Positions 19,360-28,813 of a stretch of DNA of 64,000 nt are shown in pieces; the first letter of the stretch is position 1; each line of letters opens with the position of its first letter. A program made the translations under genes and the position numbers. Source of the DNA: Acinetobacter pragensis (GTDB lineage Bacteria; Pseudomonadota; Gammaproteobacteria; Pseudomonadales; Moraxellaceae); contig NZ_LUAW01000012.1 of the NCBI RefSeq assembly GCF_001605895.1, positions 102,135-166,134 of the forward strand, written 5' to 3'. The notes below the pieces were generated by a model that saw nothing but the letters and a program-made list of their open reading frames with translations, ran no database searches and had not been told where the DNA came from.

Positions 19360-20037
19360 ATGAGGATTCAGCCGTTTTCCAGCATTAAAGCAGGCATGCA
19401 ATACCGCCCATATTTCTTTGTTTCTTTTCTGATGACCCTGCTGCTGTACAGCGCGCTGCAGTTTTTCACTGCATGGGCATGGTCAACCTGCTTGCTCATC
19501 AGCTGGAATTTAGCCGTTTCCGCTTACCTCATTTTTACCATGACGCGCCTTTGGCATACAGACCACAGCCGTATTTTACAGCGCGCGCAGCAGCAGGATG
19601 CCAGCAAATGGCTAATTCTGGTGCTGGTATTCTTAACCTTGGTGATGTGCTTTATTGCCATTGTCGTTGAAGTCAACCATATGCCGCCAGACTCTGCCAT
19701 CCGCCTTGCCCATTTAGCGCTGTCCGTGATTACCATTCTCTGCGCATGGCTGTTTATGCATACCGTTTTCGCCCTTCATTATGCTCATGACTTTTATTTG
19801 GCGCTAGCGGAGTCGCAAGACGGCGGACTGGAATTTCCAAAAACACCGCTGCCGGCTTATCCCGATTTTCTTTATTTCAGCTATGTGATCGGCACCTCAG
19901 CCCAAACAGCAGATGTCGCCATCACATCCCGCCCCATGCGGGTTTTAAATATGCTGCACATCTTATTGGCTTATGCCTTTAACACCACAATTCTTGCAGT
20001 ATGCATTAATGTGGCGGCTGGATTTATTCAGCCTTAA
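19360..20037 (+). CDS. DUF1345 family membrane protein, 225 aa
   Basis: Inner-membrane protein with about five hydrophobic segments (near residues 20-40, 44-64, 83-105, 118-140 and 192-216). The DUF1345 signature is present: HYAHDFY, then GGLEFP and DFLYFSYVIGTSAQTADV. The family has no known role. The ATG at 19360 is chosen because of the AAGGAA site six bases upstream. It lies between the hcaR-like gene and mhpC, but with its own terminators, so a link to aromatic catabolism is only positional. Confidence 0.88.
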   Translation: MRIQPFSSIKAGMQYRPYFFVSFLMTLLLYSALQFFTAWAWSTCLLISWNLAVSAYLIFTMTRLWHTDHSRILQRAQQQDASKWLILVLVFLTLVMCFIAIVVEVNHMPPDSAIRLAHLALSVITILCAWLFMHTVFALHYAHDFYLALAESQDGGLEFPKTPLPAYPDFLYFSYVIGTSAQTADVAITSRPMRVLNMLHILLAYAFNTTILAVCINVAAGFIQP

Positions 20038-20043
20038 AAAAAC

Positions 20044-20072
20044 AAAAAGGATGGCAAAACGCCATCCTTTTT
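20044..20072. terminator. Bidirectional terminator
   Basis: Stem AAAAAGGATGGC / GCCATCCTTTTT with a five-base loop between the convergent DUF1345 and mhpC genes. Confidence 0.88.
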
Positions 20073-20098
20073 TAATTCATTTCAGCTCTTAAAAACGA

Positions 20099-20956
20099 TT
20101 AAACGCCGCGGGCAGTTAGATAGTTTTTAATCACGGTATTGAATTCTTCAGATTTTTCAACTTGAGACCAGTGGCCGCATTGGCTGAAAATGTGCGCATC
20201 CGCATGCGGAACCACATTCAGGATATCCCAAGAACGTGAAACAGGAATCACCACATCCTGTACACCATGAATCAGCAATACTGGCACCGTAATGTCTTTC
20301 ATTTTGTCAAAATCAAGCGGGAATTCAAAACGGTCACGGTCACGTGCGCCAACCACATCCATCAGACGGTTAGAAGCATAGTCATTGGCTGCAGAAGCAA
20401 AACGCACTTTAACCAGCTCATCTGTGATCAGGTCTTTATTCACGACAAACATAGACAGCGTTTTTTTAATGCCTTCTTCTGTCAATACTGGATTTGCGTG
20501 GGCTTTCAGCGCAGCAGTCTGTTTCGCGCCGCCGGTTCCCATAGACACGATACCCAATACGCGCTCTGGATAGTCCAGGGCCAATTGGAATGCCAGCCAG
20601 CCGCCCAATGAGTTGCCGACTAACCAAGTTTTCTCAATACCCAAAGCATCTAAAGTACGGATTGCGTGATCGACCCATGCACGGATGCCGTAAGCTGTGC
20701 CCGGCGCCACAACAGTTTGGCCGTAGCCAATGGTATCAATCGCGATACAGCGCGCCTGCTCGCCGATTTGCGGCAAGTTCAGCCACCAGTTTGCCGCTGC
20801 AGATACGCCAGTACCTGAACCATGCAAAAACAGGATTGGTGTTCCTTCGCCAATTTCGTGATAGTGAGTTAACTCACCTTCAGCTGTTTCAACCCATTTA
20901 TCTTCTAAACCGAAGAATGAATCCGTTGTGTAGTCTGGGATTTGAACTGTGCTCAT
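20099..20956 (-). CDS. mhpC: 2-hydroxy-6-oxonona-2,4-dienedioate hydrolase, 285 aa
   Basis: Alpha/beta hydrolase that splits the C-C bond of the ring-cleavage product from MhpB, giving succinate (or fumarate) and 2-hydroxypenta-2,4-dienoate. The catalytic triad is Ser116 (GNSLGG), Asp234 (GVQDVVIP) and His262 (CGHW). The oxyanion region HGSGTGVSAAANWW is typical of meta-cleavage-product hydrolases. The ATG at 20956 has a GAGGAG site; the frame from 21016 is longer only by chance. It has its own promoter region, away from the other mhp genes, so substrate assignment rests on family plus cluster. Confidence 0.92.
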   Translation of the reverse strand: MSTVQIPDYTTDSFFGLEDKWVETAEGELTHYHEIGEGTPILFLHGSGTGVSAAANWWLNLPQIGEQARCIAIDTIGYGQTVVAPGTAYGIRAWVDHAIRTLDALGIEKTWLVGNSLGGWLAFQLALDYPERVLGIVSMGTGGAKQTAALKAHANPVLTEEGIKKTLSMFVVNKDLITDELVKVRFASAANDYASNRLMDVVGARDRDRFEFPLDFDKMKDITVPVLLIHGVQDVVIPVSRSWDILNVVPHADAHIFSQCGHWSQVEKSEEFNTVIKNYLTARGV

Positions 20957-21199
20957 ACATACTCCTCGTACCGCGTAAGCGCCTGCGTTGCCATCTTCTG
21001 CAGATTTAAACGCCAAGTGGATTAAAGTTTTAGACTTTTCTACAGCTTTATATTAACCGCTCTGCCGCCGCCAACTGATACAAATTTACGATCATATACA
21101 ACAATTTAGATATTATTTAAAGCTTTGTTTTTATTATGTTTAATATTTCAGGTTTCCTTATTTTCCTTCGGGTATTTCTTCTTTAAATACAGCAGGCAT

Positions 21200-21226
21200 A
21201 AAAAGAGCGGCATTTTCAGCCGCTCT
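21200..21226 (-). terminator. Terminator of the porin gene
   Basis: Stem AGAGCGGC / GCCGCTCT followed on the minus strand by a T-run, about 33 bases past the porin stop. Confidence 0.82.
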
Positions 21227-21258
21227 CCTTCAACGCTATTGGATTCAGAAACAGCAAA

Positions 21259-22500
21259 TTAGAACTTATAGGTATAAGTTGTAGCTACGCGGTACTCTTT
21301 AAGATCGGATTTCCAGTCAAAATCGGCATCAATATACATGGCTTGAAAACCTAAGCCCTTCAGTTTGCCTTCCGGAACAGTGTAATTCACAATCAAATTC
21401 AACTCATCCGACTTTTGGTCGGTTTTGCCAGCCACTTTTGCATCAGCGCCAGTGAAATAAACCGCAGTGGCATTTAAGCCTTTTGCACCTAATTCAGAGA
21501 AGTCATAGCCATAGGTGAAGCCCCATGATTTTTCATCTGGATTGGTAAATGTTGCAACACCCCAGTTCACTAAATACGGCTGCGGCACCCAGCCGCCCAA
21601 TGTTGGAAATGCATTATCGCCAAACATTTGCTGGTAGCCCAAACCTACCGTATGCGCGCCGTAATTCACTTTGGCGCCAATAGATAAAGCTTGATTATCA
21701 ATATCACCGTACAGCTTATCGCCAGACTCAGAGTTGTCAAAATAACGGATATGGCTGTCTAATTTGGCTTTTTCACCCAGCTTAGTTCTGTAGTTTGCGC
21801 CGACATAATGCTGCTGATAAATGTCTTTTACATCTGCATACCAGTAGCTGCCGCCAATTTCAGGCGTAAATTGATGGTCAATCCCCGCAATATACATGCC
21901 ATCCGCTTTTGCGCCATTATCATAAGCAGGCGGTGCAAATTTTGTCAGATCACGGAATTGATTGTCATAACGGTTGTTGATGCCGTCAATGTAGGCCAAA
22001 GTCAATTTAGTATCTTTGATGTCTTTAGATTCCAGCCAAGCGCCGCTGTACGTCGTCAGCAATTGACGTGAAGGATCAAAGACCAGCACTGGAGATACAG
22101 GCAAAAGCTCGCCCACTTTCAATTCAGTTTGCGACACTTTGGCTTTTAATGTTGCGCCCACTTTGCCAAAGTTATCTTTCGACTCATTGCCGTCATGCGG
22201 CAGCACCCAGTCTGGATTTTTGTCTCGCCCATTCAATTTAAAGGCATGCTGCACCAAAAGGTCAGCGCCCACTTGAATGCCGCCGCCAATATCGGCATAG
22301 CCGGACTTGACGTCCAAAGTCACCCCTTGTGACCAAGAACCCCAGTTATTTTGAGGCGCATCAGCATATTGACGGTCTAAATAAAAATTTTTAAATTTTA
22401 ACTGCACTTGGCTATCGTCAATAAAATCTGCATGTGATGCAGTTGTCCCTAACGTTGCTGTCGCAGCAAAAATTGCTATCCATAAATTTTGACGACGCAT
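21259..22500 (-). CDS. OprD-family outer membrane porin, 413 aa
   Basis: An N-terminal signal peptide (about 24 residues, ending SHADF) is followed by an OprD-type beta-barrel with alternating strands and a C-terminal phenylalanine (TYTYKF) for barrel assembly. OprD porins admit specific small carboxylates. Its place between mhpC and the mhpDFE operon points to uptake of phenylpropionate, cinnamate or a related aromatic acid, by inference. It has a separate promoter region (505-base gap upstream) and its own terminator. Confidence 0.92.
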   Translation of the reverse strand: MRRQNLWIAIFAATATLGTTASHADFIDDSQVQLKFKNFYLDRQYADAPQNNWGSWSQGVTLDVKSGYADIGGGIQVGADLLVQHAFKLNGRDKNPDWVLPHDGNESKDNFGKVGATLKAKVSQTELKVGELLPVSPVLVFDPSRQLLTTYSGAWLESKDIKDTKLTLAYIDGINNRYDNQFRDLTKFAPPAYDNGAKADGMYIAGIDHQFTPEIGGSYWYADVKDIYQQHYVGANYRTKLGEKAKLDSHIRYFDNSESGDKLYGDIDNQALSIGAKVNYGAHTVGLGYQQMFGDNAFPTLGGWVPQPYLVNWGVATFTNPDEKSWGFTYGYDFSELGAKGLNATAVYFTGADAKVAGKTDQKSDELNLIVNYTVPEGKLKGLGFQAMYIDADFDWKSDLKEYRVATTYTYKF

Positions 22501-22959
22501 GGCTGAATTCCTAATGATCAGATTAAGCTATGGCCTTATCATGCGGAACAATGCACTGTAAAAAAATCCGACTACAGTATTAAGAATTGAGGCAGCAGCC
22601 TGCCTCTTCTACCTCTAAAACGGATTCAGCTGTTTTTCTTTAGATATTTAAGCAATAACTGTTTTTAAATCCGCCTACCAAACACTCGAACTAACCCTAT
22701 GTTTTAATACATTTAAATTTATATTTTTTTATTTTTTCCAATTACAGCCCGCCTATTAATTGCTTTTAAGTTTAATGCATTATTTTTAGTGAGAGGCATC
22801 CTTATTTCGGTTATAGCATTTAACGATCAAACCATATATTTAATGTATCATTATCAACAATATATATTTCAACATCCATCTTCAGAGCCTTTTGGGGCAG
22901 AGTCAAAATTGCCATAACATGCGTTGCCCGCCTATAGCCTGCCTGATGAACCCGCATGC

Positions 22960-22988
22960 AAAAAAAAGCGCCCTTTCGGACGCTTTTA
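22960..22988 (-). terminator. Terminator of the mhpDFE operon
   Basis: Stem AAAAGCG-CC / GG-CGCTTTT (one mismatch) with a TTTC loop and a long T-run on the minus strand, 18 bases past the mhpE stop. The rest of the 22,501-22,960 gap is AT-rich and shows no gene. Confidence 0.85.
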
Positions 22989-23005
22989 AACTTCTGCTTA
23001 AAAGA

Positions 23006-24025
23006 TTAAGCTGAAAGTTCTTTGGCTTTAGACATGGTCAATGCCAAGTCTTCAATCATGTCTTCCTGACCGCCAACTGTACCGCGGCGGCCTAACTCCA
23101 TCAAAATATCACGCGCAGACACGCCATATTTCGCTTCAGCGCGTTTTGCAAACAACAGGAATGACGAGTAAACACCCGCATAGCCTAAAGTCGCTGCATC
23201 ACGGTCTGCACGGATTGGATTGTGCATCATTGGCACCACTAGATCTTCAGCGATGTCCTGCACTTTAAACAAGTCCACGCCAGTTTCCATGTGCATGCGG
23301 TTTGCAACAGCAACAAACAATTCAAGCGGTGTATTGCCTGCGCCTGCGCCAAGGCCAGCCGATGCCAAGTCAATACGCACTGCGCCGGCATTGACAGCAG
23401 CCACCGAGTTCGCCACACCCATGCCCAAGTTATGGTGGCCATGGAAACCGATTTCGATGTTTGAGTCTAAGCTTTGACGCAATGCATCCACACGGTCTGT
23501 TACGTCATTCGGCAGCATATAGCCGGCAGAATCCGTCACATAAATACAGTTCGCACCGTAAGACACCATCTTTTTCGCTTCTTCTAAAAGACGTTCAGGC
23601 GATGCCATATGTGCCATCATCAAGAAGCCGACAGTGTCCATTCCCAGTTTGCGGGCAGCCGTAATATGCTGCTCTGAACAGTCTGCTTCTGTTGAATGCG
23701 TTGCCACACGAATGGTCGACACGCCAATTTCATGCGCCATGTGCAAATGATCAACCGTACCGATCCCAGGAAGCAGCAAGGCAGTCACTTTGGCGTTTTT
23801 CATCAAAGGCACAACTGCAGACAAATATTCTTCGTCCGTTGCCGCCGCAAAACCGTAGTTTACTGAGTTGCCGCCAAGGCCGTCACCATGCGTCACTTCA
23901 ATCAACGGCACGCCTGCATCATCAAGCGCTGTTGAAATCGCAATCATTTGCTCAACAGAAGTTTGATGGCGCTGCGGATGCATACCGTCACGCAGCGTCA
24001 TATCATTAATAATAATCTTAGACAT
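23006..24025 (-). CDS. mhpE: 4-hydroxy-2-oxovalerate aldolase, 339 aa
   Basis: Class II pyruvate aldolase that splits 4-hydroxy-2-oxopentanoate into pyruvate and acetaldehyde. It has a TIM-barrel of the DRE family with TLRDGMH at residues 10-16 (Arg12, Asp13), metal-binding histidines in [10 protein letters not shown] and a C-terminal communication domain ([16 protein letters not shown]). It normally forms a complex with MhpF so that acetaldehyde is channelled; the two genes are adjacent here, 11 bases apart. Confidence 0.96.
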   Translation of the reverse strand: MSKIIINDMTLRDGMHPQRHQTSVEQMIAISTALDDAGVPLIEVTHGDGLGGNSVNYGFAAATDEEYLSAVVPLMKNAKVTALLLPGIGTVDHLHMAHEIGVSTIRVATHSTEADCSEQHITAARKLGMDTVGFLMMAHMASPERLLEEAKKMVSYGANCIYVTDSAGYMLPNDVTDRVDALRQSLDSNIEIGFHGHHNLGMGVANSVAAVNAGAVRIDLASAGLGAGAGNTPLELFVAVANRMHMETGVDLFKVQDIAEDLVVPMMHNPIRADRDAATLGYAGVYSSFLLFAKRAEAKYGVSARDILMELGRRGTVGGQEDMIEDLALTMSKAKELSA

Positions 24026-24036
24026 GGTATAGATCC

Positions 24037-24939
24037 TTAAGCTTCAGCAGTTTGATTAGCGATTAGGCGTTCAGCAAACATTTCTGCAGTGCGCGCAGCC
24101 GCTGCAGTCATAATGTCGAGGTTGCCCGCATATTTAGGCAAGTAATCACCCAAGCCTTCAACTTCCATGAACATAGAAACACGGTTGCCGTCAAATACAG
24201 GGCCGTTAACCAGCTTGTAACCCGGAACGTATTTCTGAACTTCTTTAATCATGGCATGCACTGATTCAGTGATCGCGGCCTGATCCGGCTCGCCTTCAAC
24301 CAAGCAATGCACTGTGTCACGCATCATCAGCGGCGGCTCAGCAGGGTTAATGATAATAATCGCCTTGCCTGCTTTCGCGCCGCCGACTTTCTCAATGGCG
24401 CCTGCAGTGGTACGGGTAAATTCATCAATGTTTTTACGCGTGCCCGGGCCAACAGATTTTGTCGATACCGTTGCAATGATTTCGCCATAGTTCACAGGCT
24501 GAACACGTGATACCGCGGCAACCATCGGAATTGTTGCCTGACCGCCGCAAGTCACCATGTTTACGTTTGGCAATTCGCCTTGTTCAAGCAACGCTTCAAG
24601 GTTCACCGGCGGCACGCAGAATGGCCCGACCGCTGCAGGCGTCAAGTCAATCATCTGCACGCCAAGCTCATTCAGCTTGCGGCTGTTTTCTGCATGCACA
24701 TACGCAGAAGTTGCATCAAAAGCAATTTTAATATCATCCGCCAATACGTGCGGAAGCAATCCATCCACGCCGTCGCTGGTGGTTTTGATGCCCATTTTAG
24801 CCGCGCGTGCAAGTCCTTCAGACGTTGGATCAATACCCACCATCCATACTGGCTCCAGCCATTCGCTGCGCTGTAATTTGTAAAGCAAGTCTGTACCGAT
24901 GTTACCCGGCCCGATCAATGCACATTTAATCTTTTTCAT
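24037..24939 (-). CDS. mhpF: Acetaldehyde dehydrogenase (acylating), 300 aa
   Basis: Oxidises acetaldehyde with CoA and NAD+ to acetyl-CoA, the last step of the meta pathway. It has the N-terminal NAD motif [10 protein letters not shown] (residues 9-18) and the catalytic Cys131 in CGGQATIP. The dimerisation region includes [15 protein letters not shown]. Length is normal for the DmpF/MhpF family. Lies between mhpD (38 bases) and mhpE (11 bases) in one operon. Confidence 0.96.
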   Translation of the reverse strand: MKKIKCALIGPGNIGTDLLYKLQRSEWLEPVWMVGIDPTSEGLARAAKMGIKTTSDGVDGLLPHVLADDIKIAFDATSAYVHAENSRKLNELGVQMIDLTPAAVGPFCVPPVNLEALLEQGELPNVNMVTCGGQATIPMVAAVSRVQPVNYGEIIATVSTKSVGPGTRKNIDEFTRTTAGAIEKVGGAKAGKAIIIINPAEPPLMMRDTVHCLVEGEPDQAAITESVHAMIKEVQKYVPGYKLVNGPVFDGNRVSMFMEVEGLGDYLPKYAGNLDIMTAAAARTAEMFAERLIANQTAEA

Positions 24940-24977
24940 GAACAGTATCTCTTCAAAATGCGTTATAGAATTCAGGC

Positions 24978-25775
24978 TTATTCAGCAGCGAATGCTGCAG
25001 TCACCGAACCGAAACCTTCAATTTCCACAACAAATTCGTCACCGGCATTGGCCACCACCATTGGGCCTAGCGCGCCAGTTAAAACAATGTCGCCTGCCAG
25101 CAGCGGGCGGCCGCGGCGCACCATTTCATCTGCCAGCCAAACAGCGGCATTCAGCGGATTTGCAAGGCAAGCCTTACCCACGCCTTGAGAAACCACTTCA
25201 CCGCCTCGGGTCATGGTCATTTTGCAATTGACCAAGTCAAGGTTTTCAAGTTTCACCGGACGTGAACCCAAAACATAGGCAGCGGAAGAGGCATTATCGG
25301 CAACGGTATCAATCAGGCTGATTTTCCAGTTTTCGATACGGCTGTCGACAACCTCTACCGCAGGCAGCGCATATTCAGTTGCACTGATAATGTCGGCATA
25401 CGTGTGTTTTTCTTGAGTTAAATCTTTATTAATGATGAGCGCAATTTCTGCTTCAACTTTTGGCTGAATCAATAGGCCTGCAGGAATTGCTTCTCCATCG
25501 CCATACGCCATGTCAGCGAACAGCATGCCGAAGTCAGGCTGATCTACGCCCAGCTGCGCTTGCACAACTTTAGAGGTCAAACCGATTTTACGGCCTGTTA
25601 AGCGGCGGCCTTCAGCCTCTGCACGTTTGGTATTTACTTCCTGAACGGCATAAGCGATATCCACATCAGCCTGTTCACCGCCCAATTCCGGACGAATTGG
25701 CGCAACCGCTTTTTTAGATAACTCCGCCTTACGTAAAGCCTGCGCAACTGATTCAACAACAGCAGAATTCGACAT
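24978..25775 (-). CDS. mhpD: 2-hydroxypenta-2,4-dienoate (2-keto-4-pentenoate) hydratase, 265 aa
   Basis: Adds water to 2-hydroxypenta-2,4-dienoate to give 4-hydroxy-2-oxopentanoate. It is a fumarylacetoacetate-hydrolase-fold protein; metal ligands are the glutamates in [29 protein letters not shown] is the family motif. The start at 25775 follows AAGGAA; the frame from 25814 adds 13 residues with no support. First gene of the mhpDFE operon. The 525-base region upstream holds no gene and should contain its promoter. Confidence 0.94.
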   Translation of the reverse strand: MSNSAVVESVAQALRKAELSKKAVAPIRPELGGEQADVDIAYAVQEVNTKRAEAEGRRLTGRKIGLTSKVVQAQLGVDQPDFGMLFADMAYGDGEAIPAGLLIQPKVEAEIALIINKDLTQEKHTYADIISATEYALPAVEVVDSRIENWKISLIDTVADNASSAAYVLGSRPVKLENLDLVNCKMTMTRGGEVVSQGVGKACLANPLNAAVWLADEMVRRGRPLLAGDIVLTGALGPMVVANAGDEFVVEIEGFGSVTAAFAAE

Positions 25776-26264
25776 CAATGTTTCCTTAAACTGCAAAAAT
25801 TGGACATATCGCATCCGTGTGCCTGCTAAAAAAACCAGTCAAAACCGCTGATATTTTTTGAGCCATTCATGCTGAATCGGCCCGCATTACAAGCAAATGC
25901 ATATATGTATAAACTGATTTAGAATCGGGATTTTAAGAAATGAATGCCAATACTTATTTTATTTAGGGCAATAGCTAAATCCTATAAATTCACTCAGATT
26001 TATTTTATAAAAACAGGCCTCTAGAATAATTTCCTTAGAAAAGGATGAATTACCCGATTGCGCTGAAATCGCAATATCCACGATAAAACCGCTGACATAC
26101 GACTAAAAGATTAGATCAGTTGATTATTTAATGCGCGCCATTTAAATCAAATAAAACGGCTCAACGCTCTGTTATTCAATTATTTTTAAGCGTTATTTTT
26201 TTGAGTTTTGCGCTATTTACGCAATATTTTATTTTGCCAACCAAATTCAGCAGCAGAAACTATG

Positions 26265-26287
26265 CAGAACAGCAATCCGCTGTTCTG
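26265..26287 (-). terminator. Hairpin downstream of the HAD phosphatase gene
   Basis: Perfect nine-base stem CAGAACAGC / GCTGTTCTG with a five-base loop, 13 bases past the stop. It lacks a clear T-run, so termination by this hairpin alone is uncertain. Confidence 0.5.
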
Positions 26288-26300
26288 GCATTAATTTGAC

Positions 26301-26969
26301 TCATACCGCCTGACGCAAGCCTGCCTGCTGCAGTAGAAACTGGTGCAAGGCCGTGACACTGTCCGCAATATGCAAAGGCTGATAATGGCTGAGTGTTTCA
26401 ATGCTGTGCACCCCATAGCTTACCCCAACCCGAGGCATAGCAATGTTCTGCGCCATTTCCAGATCATAAGACGTATCGCCCACCATCATGGCCTGCTCAG
26501 CCCGGATTCCGGTTTCTGCTAAAATTTCCTGCAGCATTAACGGATGCGGTTTAGAGCGTGTTTCACTGGCTGCGCGCGTGCTGATAAATAAATTCTGACT
26601 TTCCGTCTGCTTTAAAACCCGATCCAGCCCTTTGCGGCTTTTTCCCGTGGCAACTGCCAGTTTTAAGCCAGCCTCACTCAGGGCCAAAAGCATCTCCGCC
26701 ACGCCATCAAACCAAATATCACCTTTCGAATGAGCAACATAATGGTCTGCATAGCACTGTAAAATGTCTGCATGCAGTTCAGGCACACGCGGAAACAGGC
26801 GCTGCGCCACTTCCGGCAGGCCCAAGCCGATAATGCTTTTGGCATCCGCAGCTGTCAGCGGCTGTTCAAACTGCTGCGCTGCGAACTGCAGGCTAGCCAC
26901 AATTTGTCCAACGGAATCAAATAAAGTGCCATCCCAATCAAAAATGATCAGTTCTACAGGTTTGTTCAT
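26301..26969 (-). CDS. HAD-superfamily hydrolase, phosphoglycolate phosphatase-like, 222 aa
   Basis: Motif I FDWDGTLFDS gives the nucleophile Asp11 and acid/base Asp13. Motif II is AVATGKS, the motif III lysine lies in TRSKPHP, and motif IV is MVGDTSYDLEMA. The small helical cap between motifs I and II fits the Gph/PGMB-like subfamily. It probably acts on a small phosphorylated metabolite such as 2-phosphoglycolate. It follows rluC on the same strand with a 123-base gap, an arrangement often seen in gammaproteobacteria. Confidence 0.9.
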   Translation of the reverse strand: MNKPVELIIFDWDGTLFDSVGQIVASLQFAAQQFEQPLTAADAKSIIGLGLPEVAQRLFPRVPELHADILQCYADHYVAHSKGDIWFDGVAEMLLALSEAGLKLAVATGKSRKGLDRVLKQTESQNLFISTRAASETRSKPHPLMLQEILAETGIRAEQAMMVGDTSYDLEMAQNIAMPRVGVSYGVHSIETLSHYQPLHIADSVTALHQFLLQQAGLRQAV

Positions 26970-27025
26970 ATTTGGGTTCCAATATGTGATTCAGTTCAAG
27001 GCCACTTAAAAAGCATGACTTAATA

Positions 27026-27070
27026 CCTCTCCCTCTCCCTCTCACTCTTAAAAGGAGAGGTAGAGAGAGG
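27026..27070. repeat. CT/GA-rich inverted repeat between rluC and the HAD gene
   Basis: CCTCTCCCTCTCCCTCTC faces a GA-rich arm (GGAGAGG then AGAGAGAGG) across ACTCTTAAAA. It can fold as a purine-pyrimidine hairpin and resembles dispersed intergenic palindromes of Acinetobacter. It may act as an mRNA-end structure for rluC. Confidence 0.5.
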
Positions 27071-27092
27071 ATTCAATTCAAGAATTTAACTG

Positions 27093-28052
27093 TTAAAACT
27101 CAGGCGGCGGTGTCGGCTTATCCGCTTTCTGCGCTCTCAATTGCGCGACTAAGCTTTGCATGTCTTCCGGCAATGGCGCCTCAATCACAGGATAGCCGGG
27201 AATTTCCAAACGCATTGCATGCAGGCATAAACGGCGCGGTTTTGGCCCTTTATATTCAGTTTCATGGCCATATTTATCATCGCCGACTAAAGGATGGCCG
27301 ATGCTTAAACCGTGCACACGAATCTGATGCGTACGGCCAGACAGCGGCTGCGCATACACCAACGTGGCATGCATAAAGCGTTCCTGCACATTCCACTGGG
27401 TTTTTGACTCTTTGCCGTCTTTTGTGACGCGCACCCGGCGCTCGCCATTTGGCAATTCATAGCGCAGCAATGGCTGATCGATCAGCTGCTTATCTAAGCT
27501 GACTTGCCCTTTAACCACCGCGGCATACGTTTTTTGAATCTTATGTTCACGCAGCATATCCTGCAGGCTTTTCAGCACGCTGCGCTTTTTAGAAATCATC
27601 ACTAAACCAGAAGTATCGCGGTCAATACGGTGAATCAGTTCTAAATATTTTTTGCCGCTGGCCGCGCGCAGGCCTTCAATCAGGCCATACGCCACACCGC
27701 TGCCGCCGTGAACGGCAATGCCTGAAGGCTTGTTCACCACCATCAGCCCTTCATCTTCATAGACAACGCGGCTAAGCAGGCTTTGAGCCACTTTGTCGGA
27801 TACAGGTGCCGCTTCCTCTTTTTGTTCATAGCGGATGGGCGCAACACGGACTTGGTCGCCAATATTCAGTTTCGTTTCCGCTTTAACCCGCTTTTTATTT
27901 ACGCGCACTTGGCTTTCACGGATTAAGCGGTAAATGCGGCTTTTAGGCACACCTTTTAAACGGCTAAACAGAAAATTATCAATACGCTGACCGGCTTGAT
28001 GCTCATCAACTTCAAACCAAGTGACGCTTTGCCATTGCTGTGTAGAATTCAT
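27093..28052 (-). CDS. rluC: 23S rRNA pseudouridine synthase RluC, 319 aa
   Basis: Makes pseudouridine at three positions of 23S rRNA (955, 2504 and 2580 in E. coli numbering). N-terminal S4 RNA-binding domain (about residues 20-75, GQRIDNFLFSRLKGVPKSRI) and RluA-type catalytic domain with HRIDRDTSGL, catalytic Asp144. The gene is divergent from rne, the same arrangement as in E. coli, which supports RluC over other RluA-family members. Confidence 0.95.
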   Translation of the reverse strand: MNSTQQWQSVTWFEVDEHQAGQRIDNFLFSRLKGVPKSRIYRLIRESQVRVNKKRVKAETKLNIGDQVRVAPIRYEQKEEAAPVSDKVAQSLLSRVVYEDEGLMVVNKPSGIAVHGGSGVAYGLIEGLRAASGKKYLELIHRIDRDTSGLVMISKKRSVLKSLQDMLREHKIQKTYAAVVKGQVSLDKQLIDQPLLRYELPNGERRVRVTKDGKESKTQWNVQERFMHATLVYAQPLSGRTHQIRVHGLSIGHPLVGDDKYGHETEYKGPKPRRLCLHAMRLEIPGYPVIEAPLPEDMQSLVAQLRAQKADKPTPPPEF

Positions 28053-28189
28053 ACAGTTACTGTGACCTAAAAAAATATCGAAATTGATTAAAAACTGATC
28101 ATTTAGGCTATGCTTTACACAAGAAACATAAGCTTAGCCCATAGGCAGATGATCCAAGGTTTGATATAGTCAGCGCACGGAAACCATCG

Positions 28190-28813
28190 TAAGTGAGTAA
28201 AAGTTGGTTCATTTCAGGTTTTGCCTGAAGATAATCCCCAATACTGAACTCACATCAAAACGGGAAGGTCCCCAAAGAATTATGCCAACGCCGAAGGCTT
28301 ATTATATCGGCAAAACTGCAAGCTGTTGCGTTTAATTGCATCTTAAGATGTAAAAGCAGCTTGCCCCAAAAAAATATGCTGCCAACTTTGTTGGTTTTTA
28401 AACGTAAACTGATACACATCAGATTAGTCGCACCCTGATATCGCATTCAGGCTACAGCGCTTGATGCATTGGATCTGCACAATTTGTAAAGATACGACGA
28501 TAATTCCGTATCAAGACAGCCCTTCAAATATAAAGGGATGATCTTCGAGCAATGTGACAGTGAAAGTTACTCACATCCAATGCACCGCTCGTCCGCCAGT
28601 GAGTCGAACAGGTGACTTTAATCGTTTAAAGATTGAAGCCGTATTGCCATCATCAATACGTGAATCATAAACCGAAGCCCACCAAAAAAGGCCGGTAGAA
28701 AAAGCTCAGAACGCAATGTGTTCTTTGAAGACTGAGTAATTGATCCGTGATGTGTGATGTTCGCTGCGTGTATAGCGATGTTTTGCTGTGTATCACTACT
28801 AGGTGTTACACCC
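28190..28813 (+). promoter_or_regulatory. Long rne leader region
   Basis: About 760 bases separate rluC from the rne start and hold no gene. In E. coli the long rne 5' untranslated region mediates autoregulation by RNase E. Here the end of the region carries possible stems, such as GTGA/TCAC around 28555-28575, and a perfect palindrome, GGTGTTACACC (28802-28812). The palindrome ends one base before the ATG and overlaps the ribosome site. The transcription start and leader boundaries are inferred. Confidence 0.5.
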
